From Betaproteobacteria bacterium (lineage in GTDB: Bacteria > Pseudomonadota > Gammaproteobacteria > Burkholderiales > Rhodocyclaceae): a stretch of 8,045 nucleotides of DNA. The position numbers were made by a program, and so were the translations under genes. Positions within the stretch are counted from its first letter, which is position 1, and each line of letters starts with the position of its first letter. The notes under the pieces are model-generated. The model was not told where the DNA came from and ran no database searches. It saw only the letters and a program-made list of their open reading frames with translations. Positions 1 to 7,498 of this stretch are shown one piece after another. Location: positions 1 to 8,045 of the forward strand of contig JAGWUW010000104.1 in the NCBI GenBank assembly GCA_028868235.1, written 5' to 3'.

Positions 1-2
1 TG

Positions 3-356
3 ACCCGCGGGCTTCCCAAGACAATCAAGGTCGACAATGGCAGCGAATTCATTTCGAAGGCCATGGACAAGTGGGCCTATGAGCATGGGGTCGAACTGGA
101 CTTCTCCCGGCCGGGCAAGCCGACGGATAACGCCAAGGTCGAGTCCTTCAATGGTCGCTTCCGGGAGGAATGCCTGAACGAGCACTGGTTCTTGTCCCTG
201 GAGGATGCAAAAGGCAAAATCGAGGCGTGGCGGCGGTACTATAACGAAGATCGTCCCCACTCTGCGCAAGGCTGGATGACACCCGCCGAATTTGCCGAAC
301 AGTGCAGGAACGAGGTCTCCAAGGGGGGCTCTCAGGAGCCGGAAATTTCCAGTTAA
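3..356 (+). CDS. IS3-family transposase (OrfB, integrase core), 5'-truncated by window
   Basis: This is the C-terminal 117 residues of the DDE transposase that cuts and joins IS ends. The frame is open from base 3 and enters the window from the left, so no start is visible; the ATG at 61-66 region is internal. The second catalytic Asp lies in KVDNGSEF (codon 33-35) and the catalytic Glu in NAKVESFNG (codon 141-143). Exactly 35 residues separate them, the DD(35)E spacing of IS3-family integrases. The following [11 protein letters not shown] and [11 protein letters not shown] blocks are typical of this family's C-terminus. The TAA stop at 354-356 lies inside the first copy of the 50-bp tandem repeat. 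What is visible carries no frameshift. The subgroup cannot be fixed with certainty; IS407/IS51-like is a guess. Confidence 0.9.
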   Translation, partial: TRGLPKTIKVDNGSEFISKAMDKWAYEHGVELDFSRPGKPTDNAKVESFNGRFREECLNEHWFLSLEDAKGKIEAWRRYYNEDRPHSAQGWMTPAEFAEQCRNEVSKGGSQEPEISS

Positions 357-484
357 GACTGGTACGAAAACCGGTGCAGCCTCAGGAGCCGGAAATTTCC
401 AGTTAAGACTGGTACGAAAACCGGTGCAGCCTCAGGAGCCGGAAATTTCCAGTTAAGACTGGTACGAAAACCGGTGCAGCCTCA
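331..484 (+). repeat. Three perfect 50-bp tandem repeats at the IS end
   Basis: The units 331-380, 381-430 and 431-480 are identical over all 50 bases, followed by four bases (CTCA, 481-484) of a fourth. Each unit holds the palindrome GGAAATTTCC, the transposase TAA stop, and a small stem ACTGGT/ACCGGT around a six-base loop (358-375 in unit 1, with one G-T pair). Each ends with the GGTGCAGC(CTCA) expected at an IS3-family terminus. The first copy therefore overlaps the coding end of the transposase, and copies two and three are non-coding duplicates of the same end. There are no spacers, so this is not a CRISPR array. Confidence 0.97.
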
Positions 485-567
485 CAACTTCGGAAGTCAG
501 AATTTTCACCGATTTGAGTTGCCGTATCGAAATCAGAGGCGGCGCGGCTATTTTCTCTGTTGTGCTT

Positions 568-584
568 CCAGAGCGTACCTCTGG
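568..584. repeat. Small inverted repeat in leader region
   Basis: CCAGAG (568-573) and CTCTGG (579-584) form a perfect 6-bp dyad around the loop CGTAC. There is no T-run after it, so it is not an intrinsic terminator. It could be a binding site or a chance match. Confidence 0.35.
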
Positions 585-724
585 CTGAAATAGGCGAGAG
601 CAAGCGTGGGTTGAAGTGGGTCGCTGCTTCGTAGCCCGCCGCTGACGATCATTGCAGCGCGGTATCCGGCCAGAACCAAAATATTCCCCTCGGACTGAAT
701 CAAGCAGCTGGGTGTCAGAACTTA

Positions 725-737
725 GAAAGGAATCCCT
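725..737 (+). promoter_or_regulatory. Candidate ribosome site for an alternative TTG start of the adaptor
   Basis: GAAAGGA (725-731) lies five bases before an in-frame TTG at 737 and is the best Shine-Dalgarno match near the adaptor gene. Use of this start would add 25 mostly basic residues before the membrane anchor. The ATG at 812 has no clear ribosome site but gives a much more typical adaptor N-terminus, so I kept ATG 812 as the main call. Confidence 0.35.
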
Positions 738-798
738 TGCTAAGGTGTGCACCGGTACGGGCGTGGAGAAAGTGGCGCCTATTAAAGATCGTATTGCC

Positions 799-810
799 AT
801 TTGATCAAAT
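799..810. repeat. 12-bp perfect palindrome just before the adaptor ATG
   Basis: ATTTGATCAAAT is a perfect palindrome ending one base before the ATG at 812. In an operator role it would cover the translation start of the first pump gene. Palindromes of this length are expected about twice by chance in a window of this size, so the position is the only argument for function. Confidence 0.3.
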
Positions 811-811
811 C

Positions 812-1996
812 ATGCTTGGAAACAAAAGAAAAGTTGCTTTAGGCGCAGTCGCTGCTACCGTACTAATCGTATTGCTTGGCATTGGCGTAGCGCGGACAGA
901 AGAAGGCCGCCATGCTGAGGCCACCATTAAAATTCCCGCTGTCGAGCCCAATACTGTTACGGTCACTCCGAGTCAGGCGCAGTCGCTGAAGGTCGAGTCC
1001 GTTTCATTTAAGGAGTTTGCGGACGAGCGCGAGGCAGTAGGCTACATCGACTTCAACCAAGAGCGCTCAGTGCCGGTCTACTCGCCCTGGGCTGGGCGTA
1101 TCAACGATATCCGCGTTAAAGCTGGCGACAATGTAAAAAAGGGAGAGCCCCTCTTTACCGTCGACAGCCCCGATCTCGTCCAGGCCGAGTCGAACTTGAT
1201 CTCGACAGCGGGTGTCCTGCAATTAACCGACAAGGCGCTGGTGCGAGCTCGCCAACTCGCTGAATTCCAGGGCGCCTCGCAAAGGGACCTTGATCAGGCT
1301 CTTGCCGACCAGCAAACCGCCGAAGCAAATTACCGGGCAGCTCGGAACGCAGTACGCCAATTCGGCAAATCTGACGCCGAGATGGACAAGATTGTCGCCA
1401 GCCGCAAGACCGATGGTCTGTTGGTCATCACCAGCGCCATCGCTGGCCGGGTCATTGCCCGTAATGCAGCGCCCGGCCTATTGGTGCAGCCCGGTACTGT
1501 ACCGGCACCGGTCACTGTCGCGGATGTCGCCAGCATGTGGATGGTGGCCAATGTTTCGGAATATCAGTTGTCGCGCCTGCGCCTCGGCGCCCGAGTAGCG
1601 GTTACCCTTGCTGCCTATCCCGGCCGGCAATTCGAAGGTCACATTGCCAACATAGGCGCCACCGTCGACCCGGCTACCCACACAGTCGCCGTGCGCTCCG
1701 AGATCCCGGATCCGAAGCACGAGCTACTGCCGCAGATGCTGGCCACCTTCGTCATTCGCATGGGCGAGCCTATCCGCTCGCCAGCCCTACCACTCAGCGG
1801 CGTAGTGCGCGAAGGCGACGGGACTATGACCGCCTTTGTCACCAAGGACGGCTTGCACTTCGAACGGCGGGCGGTGACGACCGGCGTGGTGCAAAACGGC
1901 CAACAGCAAATCCTGGCAGGCCTGACTCCTGGAGAAAAGGCGGCCACCGATGGTGCCCTGTTTCTCAGCAATGCCCTCGCTCTGAGCGTGCGCTGA
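812..1996 (+). CDS. RND efflux periplasmic adaptor (membrane fusion protein, HlyD/CzcB-like)
   Basis: This is the periplasmic adaptor that links the inner-membrane pump to the outer-membrane channel. From ATG 812 it has 394 residues, normal for the family. The N-terminus (MLGNKRK then a hydrophobic stretch at about 8-27) is a membrane anchor or signal. A first biotinyl-lipoyl-like half follows at about 87-130, with SPWAGRINDIRVKAGDNVKK. An alpha-helical hairpin rich in Ala, Gln and Glu spans about 130-200. The second lipoyl half begins near 202, then come a beta-barrel (about 230-310) and a membrane-proximal domain. There is no Met-, His- or Cys-rich N-terminal metal site of the kind seen in CusB. 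The frame stays open upstream to a TTG at 737 with a fair ribosome site, so the protein could be 419 residues. It is the first gene of the operon, 24 bases ahead of the pump. Confidence 0.9.
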   Translation: MLGNKRKVALGAVAATVLIVLLGIGVARTEEGRHAEATIKIPAVEPNTVTVTPSQAQSLKVESVSFKEFADEREAVGYIDFNQERSVPVYSPWAGRINDIRVKAGDNVKKGEPLFTVDSPDLVQAESNLISTAGVLQLTDKALVRARQLAEFQGASQRDLDQALADQQTAEANYRAARNAVRQFGKSDAEMDKIVASRKTDGLLVITSAIAGRVIARNAAPGLLVQPGTVPAPVTVADVASMWMVANVSEYQLSRLRLGARVAVTLAAYPGRQFEGHIANIGATVDPATHTVAVRSEIPDPKHELLPQMLATFVIRMGEPIRSPALPLSGVVREGDGTMTAFVTKDGLHFERRAVTTGVVQNGQQQILAGLTPGEKAATDGALFLSNALALSVR

Positions 1997-2007
1997 CTCG
2001 CTTTCCA

Positions 2008-2014
2008 AGAAAGG
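2008..2014 (+). promoter_or_regulatory. Ribosome binding site deciding the GTG start of the pump gene
   Basis: AGAAAGG lies six bases before GTG 2021. It supports GTG as the true start, which gives an N-terminus (MFRGIISFALSRRP) typical of RND pumps. Confidence 0.7.
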
Positions 2015-2020
2015 CATACC

Positions 2021-5000
2021 GTGTTCAGAGGTATTATCTCGTTCGCGCTCAGTCGCCGGCCGATCATCCTACTCAGCCTCCTCATATTCATCGGTGCAGG
2101 CATCGCCGCCTATCTGAAGCTTAACGTCGAGGCCTACCCCAACCCAGCGCCGGTCATTCTTGAAATCACCGCCCAATCGCCAGGCGCCTCGGCCGAAGAA
2201 ATGGAGCGCTACTATACGCGCGCCATGGAAATCGGCCTGGCCACTACGCCAGGGGTGGACAATATCCGCTCGACCTCGTTCTATGGGCTCTCCTTCGTCC
2301 GTGTCACTTTCAAATACGGCGTCGACTACTATTTTGCCCATACCCAGGCGGCCCTGAGTCTGCAACAGAACGTCAATCTCCCCAACGGCGTGGAGGCGCA
2401 GATTCAGTCCTCCAGCCTGGTCGGCGAAATCTACCGCTACCAGTTGGTCGGGCCGCCGCATTATGGGCTGACTAACCTGCGCACCCTGCAGGACTGGGTC
2501 ATCACCAAGCGACTCCTGACCGTACCGGGCATTCTGCAGGTTGTTCCCTGGGGGGGCACGACCAAGGAGTATCAAGTCGAGGCCGATCTACACAAGCTCG
2601 ACGGTTACAAGGTAACGCTGCCGCAACTGATTTCCGCCATCGGTAATGCCAACACCAACGTTGGCGGGCGCACTGTCAATATCGGGGAGCAGTCAGTCAA
2701 TATCCGCGGCATCGGCCTTGTGCGCGACCCGACAGACATCGGTAATATCGTGCTCGCGCAGTCAAACGGAACTCCCGTCCTGGTCAAGGACGTCGCAAAG
2801 GTTAATATTGGCTACGCGCCGCGCCTGGGCAAAGCCGGGCGCGACAGCGAGGACGACGTGGTCACGGGAATCATCGTCATGAACCGTACCTTGCAGACCA
2901 ACGAGGTAGTAGCTCGGGTTAAGGCCGAAGTCGACAAAATTAATAGCGATGGCACACTGCCGCCCGGTGTCAAGATGGTGCCTTACTATGACCGTTCGAC
3001 CCTGGTCGGTGTCACCACCCATACGGTATTGCACAACCTGATCTTCGGCTGCTTACTGGTCTTCTTTATCCAGTGGATTTTCCTGGGGGATCTCCGTAGC
3101 GCCGTTATCGTCAGCACCAACATCCCGTTCGCACTCTTTTTCTCGATCATCATCCTGGTGATCCAGGGCGAATCGGCCAACCTCCTGTCTCTAGGGGCAG
3201 TCGACTTCGGTATCATCGTTGATTCGGCAGTGATCCTGGTCGAGAACATCTTCCGCAATTTCCAGAAAAGTCGGGACGAGCAGAAGGCCATGCTCGAAGA
3301 TATTGGCGTTTCAAAACTCACCGTCGAAGGCCAAGCTATCGGCCATTGGCCGGAACGACTGCGTCTGATCTTCACCTCTGCCGTGCAGGTGGACCGGGCG
3401 GTCCTGTTTTCCTCGGCGATCACGGTGGCGGCCTTCATTCCATTATTCACCATGCAGGGTGTGGAAGGCCAGATCTTCGGCCCGATGGCCCGAACCTATG
3501 CCTACGCATTGCTCGGTGCCCTGATCGCGACCTTCACTATCACCCCAGTACTCTCCGCCTACCTGCTGCCCAAGCATGTCGAGGAGGCCGAGACGATTTT
3601 CGTGCGGGCCATCCGGCGAGTCTATACGCCTATCCTGCACTGGGCACTCGCGCACCGAGGGGTAACGGTCGCCATTGGCGGCACATTCCTGCTGATTGCG
3701 TTCCTGCTATTACCCCGAATCGGAACGGAATTCTTGCCCGCCCTGGAAGAAGGCAATCTTTGGATTCGTGCGACCATGCCACCGACCATCTCTCTGGAAG
3801 CCGGCATGGGCAAGGTGGCTAAGATGCGCGATATTCTCAAACGCCACCCGGAAGTGATCACTGTCGTCTCCCAACACGGCCGCCCGGATGACGGGTCGGA
3901 CGCGGCCGGCTTCTACAACGTCGAGCTTTTCGTACCCCTGAAGCCCTTTGACGAGTGGCCGAGCGACTACACCAAGGAGCAGCTGGTGGGTGACGTCCAG
4001 CAAGAGTTCGCTGCCGAATTCCCAGGCGTCGAGTTCAACTACTCGCAGTACATTCAAGACAACATTGAGGAAGGCCTCTCCGGTGTCAAGGGCGCTAATT
4101 CAGTGAAGATCGTCGGCCCAGACCTCAACGTCCTCGAGCAATTGTCGGCAAAGGTCCTGCATGAGATGAACCAGGTCAAGGGGGTAGAGGATCTCGGCGT
4201 CTTCCATGTTCTCGGCCAGCCCAATTTCAATATCACCGTCAACCGCGCCAAGGCGGCACGCTACGGCCTGAATACTGGCGACATCAATGCCGTTGTGCAG
4301 GCGGCTGCCGGGGGCACAACAGCGACAACCGTACTTGAGGACGACCGGCAGTTTGCTCTTACTGTCCGCCTGTCCCCAGAATACCGCTCCAATCTGGATG
4401 CTATCCGCGCCATTCGGGTCGGCTATGCGACGGCCAACGGCGGCAACGCCTACATTCCATTGCAGGAACTGGCCGAAATCAGCCTGGACACTGGCGCCTC
4501 CTACATCTATCACGAAAGTAACCAGCGCTACCTGCCGGTGAAGTTCAGCGTCCGCGGCCGCGACTTGGGGAGCACGGTGGATGAGGCGCAGGCACGGCTT
4601 GCCCAGAGCGTCGTCCTACCACAAGGTTACCGCCTTGAATGGGCGGGAGAATTCGAGGAGATGCAGCAGGCGAAAGAGCGCTTGAAGATTATCCTTCCAG
4701 TCACGCTCTGCATGATCCTTCTCCTGCTCTACGCCCTCTTTAATTCCCTGCGGGACAGCCTGCTGACCTTAGCTGCCATCCCGTTCTCGATCGCTGGCGG
4801 CATTATCGCCCTTTATTTTAGCGGCTTGGCGCTTTCGATCTCGGCGGCGATCGGCTTTGTCTCTCTATTCGGTGTGTCGGTGATGAACGGCATCTTGGTG
4901 CTTACGTACTTCAATCATCTGATTCTGGAGGGCAGCACGCCACTAGAGGCCATGCGCCAGGCTGCTGAGCAGCGCATGCGGCCGATGCTGATGACGGCCC

Positions 5001-5209
5001 TCTCCGCCTGTATCGGCCTCCTGCCAGCCGCCATATCGACCGGCATCGGTAGCCAGGTACAACGTCCACTTGCCACCGTTGTGGTTGGTGGCATGTTGCT
5101 GGGGCCGATTATGCTGCTGGTGGTGGCACCAGCCCTACAGGTGATGGTGCTGGAATGGTCGGCTAATCGCGCGAAGAAGAAAGTCGAGCACCCGAACAAT
5201 GAAGCATAA
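2021..5209 (+). CDS. Heavy-metal efflux RND transporter, inner-membrane pump (CzcA/CusA family)
   Basis: This proton-driven antiporter is the engine of the tripartite pump; family members export metal cations. It has 1062 residues, the normal length, from a GTG start. TM1 lies at about 14-31, followed by a first periplasmic domain to about 335. TM2-TM6 fall between about 338 and 512, TM7 at about 548-566, a second periplasmic domain runs to about 885, and TM8-TM12 fill about 890-1045. TM4 carries DFGIIVDSAVILVEN with D395, D401 and E408. This is the same spacing as the D402/D408/E415 triad shown to be essential in CzcA of Cupriavidus. That triad is typical of divalent-cation (Zn, Co, Cd, Ni) exporters rather than the Cu/Ag CusA type, so a divalent substrate is inferred. 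Ser402 stands where CzcA has Gly. The GQIFGPMARTYAYAL block after TM5 also fits the family. It is not an HAE drug pump, which would have adjacent Asp residues in TM4. The last 11 bases overlap the channel gene. Confidence 0.93.
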   Translation: MFRGIISFALSRRPIILLSLLIFIGAGIAAYLKLNVEAYPNPAPVILEITAQSPGASAEEMERYYTRAMEIGLATTPGVDNIRSTSFYGLSFVRVTFKYGVDYYFAHTQAALSLQQNVNLPNGVEAQIQSSSLVGEIYRYQLVGPPHYGLTNLRTLQDWVITKRLLTVPGILQVVPWGGTTKEYQVEADLHKLDGYKVTLPQLISAIGNANTNVGGRTVNIGEQSVNIRGIGLVRDPTDIGNIVLAQSNGTPVLVKDVAKVNIGYAPRLGKAGRDSEDDVVTGIIVMNRTLQTNEVVARVKAEVDKINSDGTLPPGVKMVPYYDRSTLVGVTTHTVLHNLIFGCLLVFFIQWIFLGDLRSAVIVSTNIPFALFFSIIILVIQGESANLLSLGAVDFGIIVDSAVILVENIFRNFQKSRDEQKAMLEDIGVSKLTVEGQAIGHWPERLRLIFTSAVQVDRAVLFSSAITVAAFIPLFTMQGVEGQIFGPMARTYAYALLGALIATFTITPVLSAYLLPKHVEEAETIFVRAIRRVYTPILHWALAHRGVTVAIGGTFLLIAFLLLPRIGTEFLPALEEGNLWIRATMPPTISLEAGMGKVAKMRDILKRHPEVITVVSQHGRPDDGSDAAGFYNVELFVPLKPFDEWPSDYTKEQLVGDVQQEFAAEFPGVEFNYSQYIQDNIEEGLSGVKGANSVKIVGPDLNVLEQLSAKVLHEMNQVKGVEDLGVFHVLGQPNFNITVNRAKAARYGLNTGDINAVVQAAAGGTTATTVLEDDRQFALTVRLSPEYRSNLDAIRAIRVGYATANGGNAYIPLQELAEISLDTGASYIYHESNQRYLPVKFSVRGRDLGSTVDEAQARLAQSVVLPQGYRLEWAGEFEEMQQAKERLKIILPVTLCMILLLLYALFNSLRDSLLTLAAIPFSIAGGIIALYFSGLALSISAAIGFVSLFGVSVMNGILVLTYFNHLILEGSTPLEAMRQAAEQRMRPMLMTALSACIGLLPAAISTGIGSQVQRPLATVVVGGMLLGPIMLLVVAPALQVMVLEWSANRAKKKVEHPNNEA

Positions 5210-6719
5210 ATATCCTCACCTCGGTAGGGTCCGCCAGTCTCTTTCCCTGATCGTGACAACCCTCGCGGCCGCAGCAGCAACTGGCTGCGCTGTCGGGCCA
5301 GATTTCCAGCGGCCGGCCGTACCGGCTGCCGAGGCGTATACGCGTGAACAGCTCACGGCGACCGCTTCAGCCTCGTTGCACGGCGGAGAAGCCCAGCACT
5401 TTGCAACCGGCATTGAAGTCGACCGCCGCTGGTGGACCGCATTCGGCTCACGGCCCTTGGATGCGCTGGTTGAGCAGGCCTTCACACAAAATCCCAGCCT
5501 TGCCAGCGCCCAAGCTGCGCTGCGCCAGGCGCGGGAAAACACAGCTGCGCAGTTCGGCTCGTACTTTCCAACCGTGCAAGCCGGCTATGCCCGCGCCCGG
5601 CAAAAGGACTCGGCCAACCTGGGGGCGGTACTGTCTTCGGGTGAGCCACTCTACACCCTGCATACGTCGCAGGTGACGGTCAGCTATGTTCCGGATGTCT
5701 TCGGACTCAATCGTCGCGCGGTCGAATCCTTGCGGGCGCAGGAGGAAGCACTGCGCTTCCAAGTTGATGCGGCATACCAGACGTTAGCCGCCAACGTGGT
5801 CTCTGCTGCCATTCAGGAAGCGGCGCTGCGCGCGCAGGTGGTGGCAGCCGAGGGAATGGTTGATACCAACCGCCACGCACTGGACATCCTCCAGCGTCAA
5901 GCCAAGTTGGGCGTCGCCTCCGGCCTTGATCTCGCCATGCAACAATCCGCCCTAGCACAGGCCGAACAAACCTTGCCGCCACTGCGCAAGCAACTCGAGC
6001 AAACGCGCAACCTGCTGGCTACCTTGGTCGGCAAACTGCCGGTCGAACGGGAGAGTGAAAACCTCGATCTGGAAGCGATCCAACTGCCTACGGAGTTGCC
6101 AGTAAGTCTGCCTTCGCGTCTGGTGGAGAACCGACCCGACGTACGGGCAGCCGAGGCCCAACTCCACGCGGCTAGCGCACAGGTCGGCATCGCTATCGCT
6201 AACCGCCTTCCTCAATTCGCCCTTGTCGGCATCAAGGGCGGCAGTGCGACCAGCTTCGGGGAGATGTTCAAAAACGGCAATCCGTTTTGGAACCTGACCG
6301 GTAGCGTCACCCAGACGCTCTTCGATTTCGGCACCTTAAAACACCGCCAAGGGGCAGCGGAAGCCGCCCTGGACATGGCGGCTGCCAACTATCGGAGCAC
6401 CGTGCTGACCGCCTTCCAGAATGTGGCGGATAGTCTGTATGCAGTACAAGAAGATGCCAAGATGCTTGCTGCCGGTGTCGACAGTGAGGTGGCGGCTAAG
6501 AAGACCCTTGACCTCATCCGCCGCCAACTTCAACTAGGCGCTGTCAACGTTCTGGCTCTCTACATGGCTGAGCAAGCCTATCTTCAGGCACATAGCACCC
6601 GACTGCAGACCCAGGCGGCACGCTATACGGATACGGTCGCGCTGTTTCTGGCGCTTGGTGGCAATCAGTTGGAAGACGACCAGCGAGTTCATCGAACTGG
6701 TGCCCCCAGCGAGGAGTGA
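5199..6719 (+). CDS. Outer-membrane efflux channel lipoprotein (NodT/OprM-type)
   Basis: This is the outer-membrane factor that forms a trimeric tunnel and completes the pump. It has 506 residues. The N-terminus is a lipoprotein signal: basic start, hydrophobic stretch at 15-27 and lipobox ATGC with Cys30, followed by AVGPDFQRP, the signature seen just after the lipid-bearing Cys in NodT-type channels. Two outer-membrane efflux (TolC-like) repeats follow at about 80-275 and 300-495. The motif RPDVRAAEAQL near residue 312 marks the second repeat. Long Ala/Gln/Leu-rich helices match the tunnel coiled coils. The ATG at 5199 overlaps the pump stop by 11 bases, so translation is probably coupled. 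No strong ribosome site precedes it, which fits re-initiation. The tail (QRVHRTGAPSEE) is ordinary. The substrate is set by the pump, not by this protein. Confidence 0.93.
   Translation: MKHKYPHLGRVRQSLSLIVTTLAAAAATGCAVGPDFQRPAVPAAEAYTREQLTATASASLHGGEAQHFATGIEVDRRWWTAFGSRPLDALVEQAFTQNPSLASAQAALRQARENTAAQFGSYFPTVQAGYARARQKDSANLGAVLSSGEPLYTLHTSQVTVSYVPDVFGLNRRAVESLRAQEEALRFQVDAAYQTLAANVVSAAIQEAALRAQVVAAEGMVDTNRHALDILQRQAKLGVASGLDLAMQQSALAQAEQTLPPLRKQLEQTRNLLATLVGKLPVERESENLDLEAIQLPTELPVSLPSRLVENRPDVRAAEAQLHAASAQVGIAIANRLPQFALVGIKGGSATSFGEMFKNGNPFWNLTGSVTQTLFDFGTLKHRQGAAEAALDMAAANYRSTVLTAFQNVADSLYAVQEDAKMLAAGVDSEVAAKKTLDLIRRQLQLGAVNVLALYMAEQAYLQAHSTRLQTQAARYTDTVALFLALGGNQLEDDQRVHRTGAPSEE
6711..6716 (+). 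promoter_or_regulatory. Strong ribosome binding site for the recombinase, inside the channel gene
   Basis: GAGGAG encodes the last two residues of the channel protein and lies six bases before ATG 6723. It is the best ribosome site of the plus-strand operon. It indicates that the recombinase is translated from the pump transcript. Confidence 0.8.
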
Positions 6720-6722
6720 TTC

Positions 6723-7295
6723 ATGCCGACTCGTGTCTTTGCATATGTCCGCGTGTCGATCGGCGAACTGGATGAATTCGCTCAACTCAGATCGATAGAG
6801 GACTCCGGTTTCCAGCCAGAACGAATCTACATCGACCACGCCGGCCACACTGCATGCCACCGACCGTCATTCGACGACATGCTGATGGCGCTTAAGGCTG
6901 GCGATATGATCGTTGTCCACTCGCTGAGCCGTGTGGCCCGCAATTTTTGTGACCTAGAAGCGCTAGTTGTTTCGCTGACCAGCCGGGAGTGCAGCCTGCA
7001 CTTCGTCCAGGAGAGCTTGGCATTCGGTCGAACCGACGGTTTGCCTACGGCGATGACAATGACGCGCCAACTTCTGGATGCCTTGGCTGGCTTCGAACGG
7101 GAACTTCGGCAAGAGCGCAGCGCTGAGGCACAAGCCCGAGGTCGCAGCGGAGGCCGACCACGGCGCCTTACGCCAAGCCAGGAAGCGGAAATCATCACCG
7201 AGGCAACTCAACCTGGGGCCAACAAAGCGGCACTAGCGAGAAAATGGGGAATGCATAAGCACACCCTCTATCGTCTCTTGCGCGCGAATTCATAG
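6723..7295 (+). CDS. Serine recombinase of the resolvase/invertase type
   Basis: This is a site-specific DNA recombinase of 190 residues, the normal size for Tn3-type resolvases and DNA invertases. Ser12 in YVRVS is the catalytic nucleophile. Arg10, Asp38, Arg47, Arg70, Arg73, Glu125 and Arg126 match gamma-delta resolvase R8, D36, R45, R68, R71, E124 and R125. Two features diverge: the conserved D67 is Ser69 here (HSLSRVARN), and the usual DQ..L..Q segment after the catalytic Ser reads IGELDEFAQL. A GRSGGRPRRL hinge near 140 leads to a C-terminal helix-turn-helix at about 155-187 (ANKAALARKWGMHKHTLYRLL), which should bind the crossover site. It starts three bases after the channel stop, so it reads as the fourth operon gene. 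No transposase partner or obvious res site is in view. It is probably active; resolution versus inversion cannot be told from sequence. Confidence 0.9.
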   Translation: MPTRVFAYVRVSIGELDEFAQLRSIEDSGFQPERIYIDHAGHTACHRPSFDDMLMALKAGDMIVVHSLSRVARNFCDLEALVVSLTSRECSLHFVQESLAFGRTDGLPTAMTMTRQLLDALAGFERELRQERSAEAQARGRSGGRPRRLTPSQEAEIITEATQPGANKAALARKWGMHKHTLYRLLRANS

Positions 7296-7498
7296 ATTTC
7301 TTGTCGTGCCGCTGGGGCTGCTATCAGTACATCCGAAAACACACTGAGCGTCCGTGACCATGCGACCCTTCTACTTCAACACATGACGCTTAAGGCATTG
7401 TGGTGAATCGTGCCTGCGCTCCTTGAGTGACAGCAATGAGTCGGGGGCACGCTTTCATTGGATGGCAAAGCTGCCGTTCGACGCCATCTGCGATTGAA

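Larger units (their letters stand above)
1..484 (+). mobile_element. Right end of an IS3-family insertion sequence
   Basis: The stretch contains the C-terminal part of an IS3-type DDE transposase followed directly by a short non-coding end. Each copy of the repeated unit ends in GGTGCAGCCTCA, which agrees with the ...CA-3' ending of IS3-family elements. The original right end would then be at 384, and the two extra repeat units carry it on to 484. The left end and orfA are outside the window, so it cannot be judged whether the element is complete. The boundary at 484 is inferred from where the repeat stops. No target-site duplication can be tested because only one end is visible. Confidence 0.75.
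485..811. other. Leader region between IS end and pump operon, no convincing gene
   Basis: No recognisable gene is found on either strand in these 327 bases. A minus-strand open frame (800 down to 453) reads into the IS repeats and has no family resemblance or ribosome site I can see. A plus-strand frame from 646 to 804 has no stop and could include a GTG at 712, but the product is not recognised. I looked for a sigma-70 promoter for the pump operon and found only weak matches, for example TTGTGC at 561-566 and an AT-rich patch near 677-685. The region may hold the operon promoter and remnants of whatever the IS disrupted. Confidence 0.5.

Noticed and set aside
331..484. Possible CRISPR array (three 50-bp repeats)
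   Set aside because: The repeats are directly joined with no spacers, and the first overlaps the transposase coding end.
561..590. Sigma-70 promoter for the pump operon (TTGTGC with GAAATA)
   Set aside because: The spacing is about 21 bases and the -10 match is poor; not supportable without mapping.
748..756. TGCACCGGT, shared with the inverted IS end, as a possible second IS terminus
   Set aside because: Only nine bases match and the flanking bases differ from the IS end; likely chance.
453..800. Minus-strand open frame of 115 codons in the leader region
   Set aside because: It runs into the IS repeats, has no ribosome site I can see, and its product resembles nothing I know.
1639..2103. 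Long minus-strand open frame of 154 codons across the adaptor and pump start
   Set aside because: It is a shadow of well-supported genes on the other strand, with no family resemblance. The same applies to other minus-strand frames in 812-7295.
7296..7340. Intrinsic terminator after the recombinase
   Set aside because: No stem followed by a T-run is found here.
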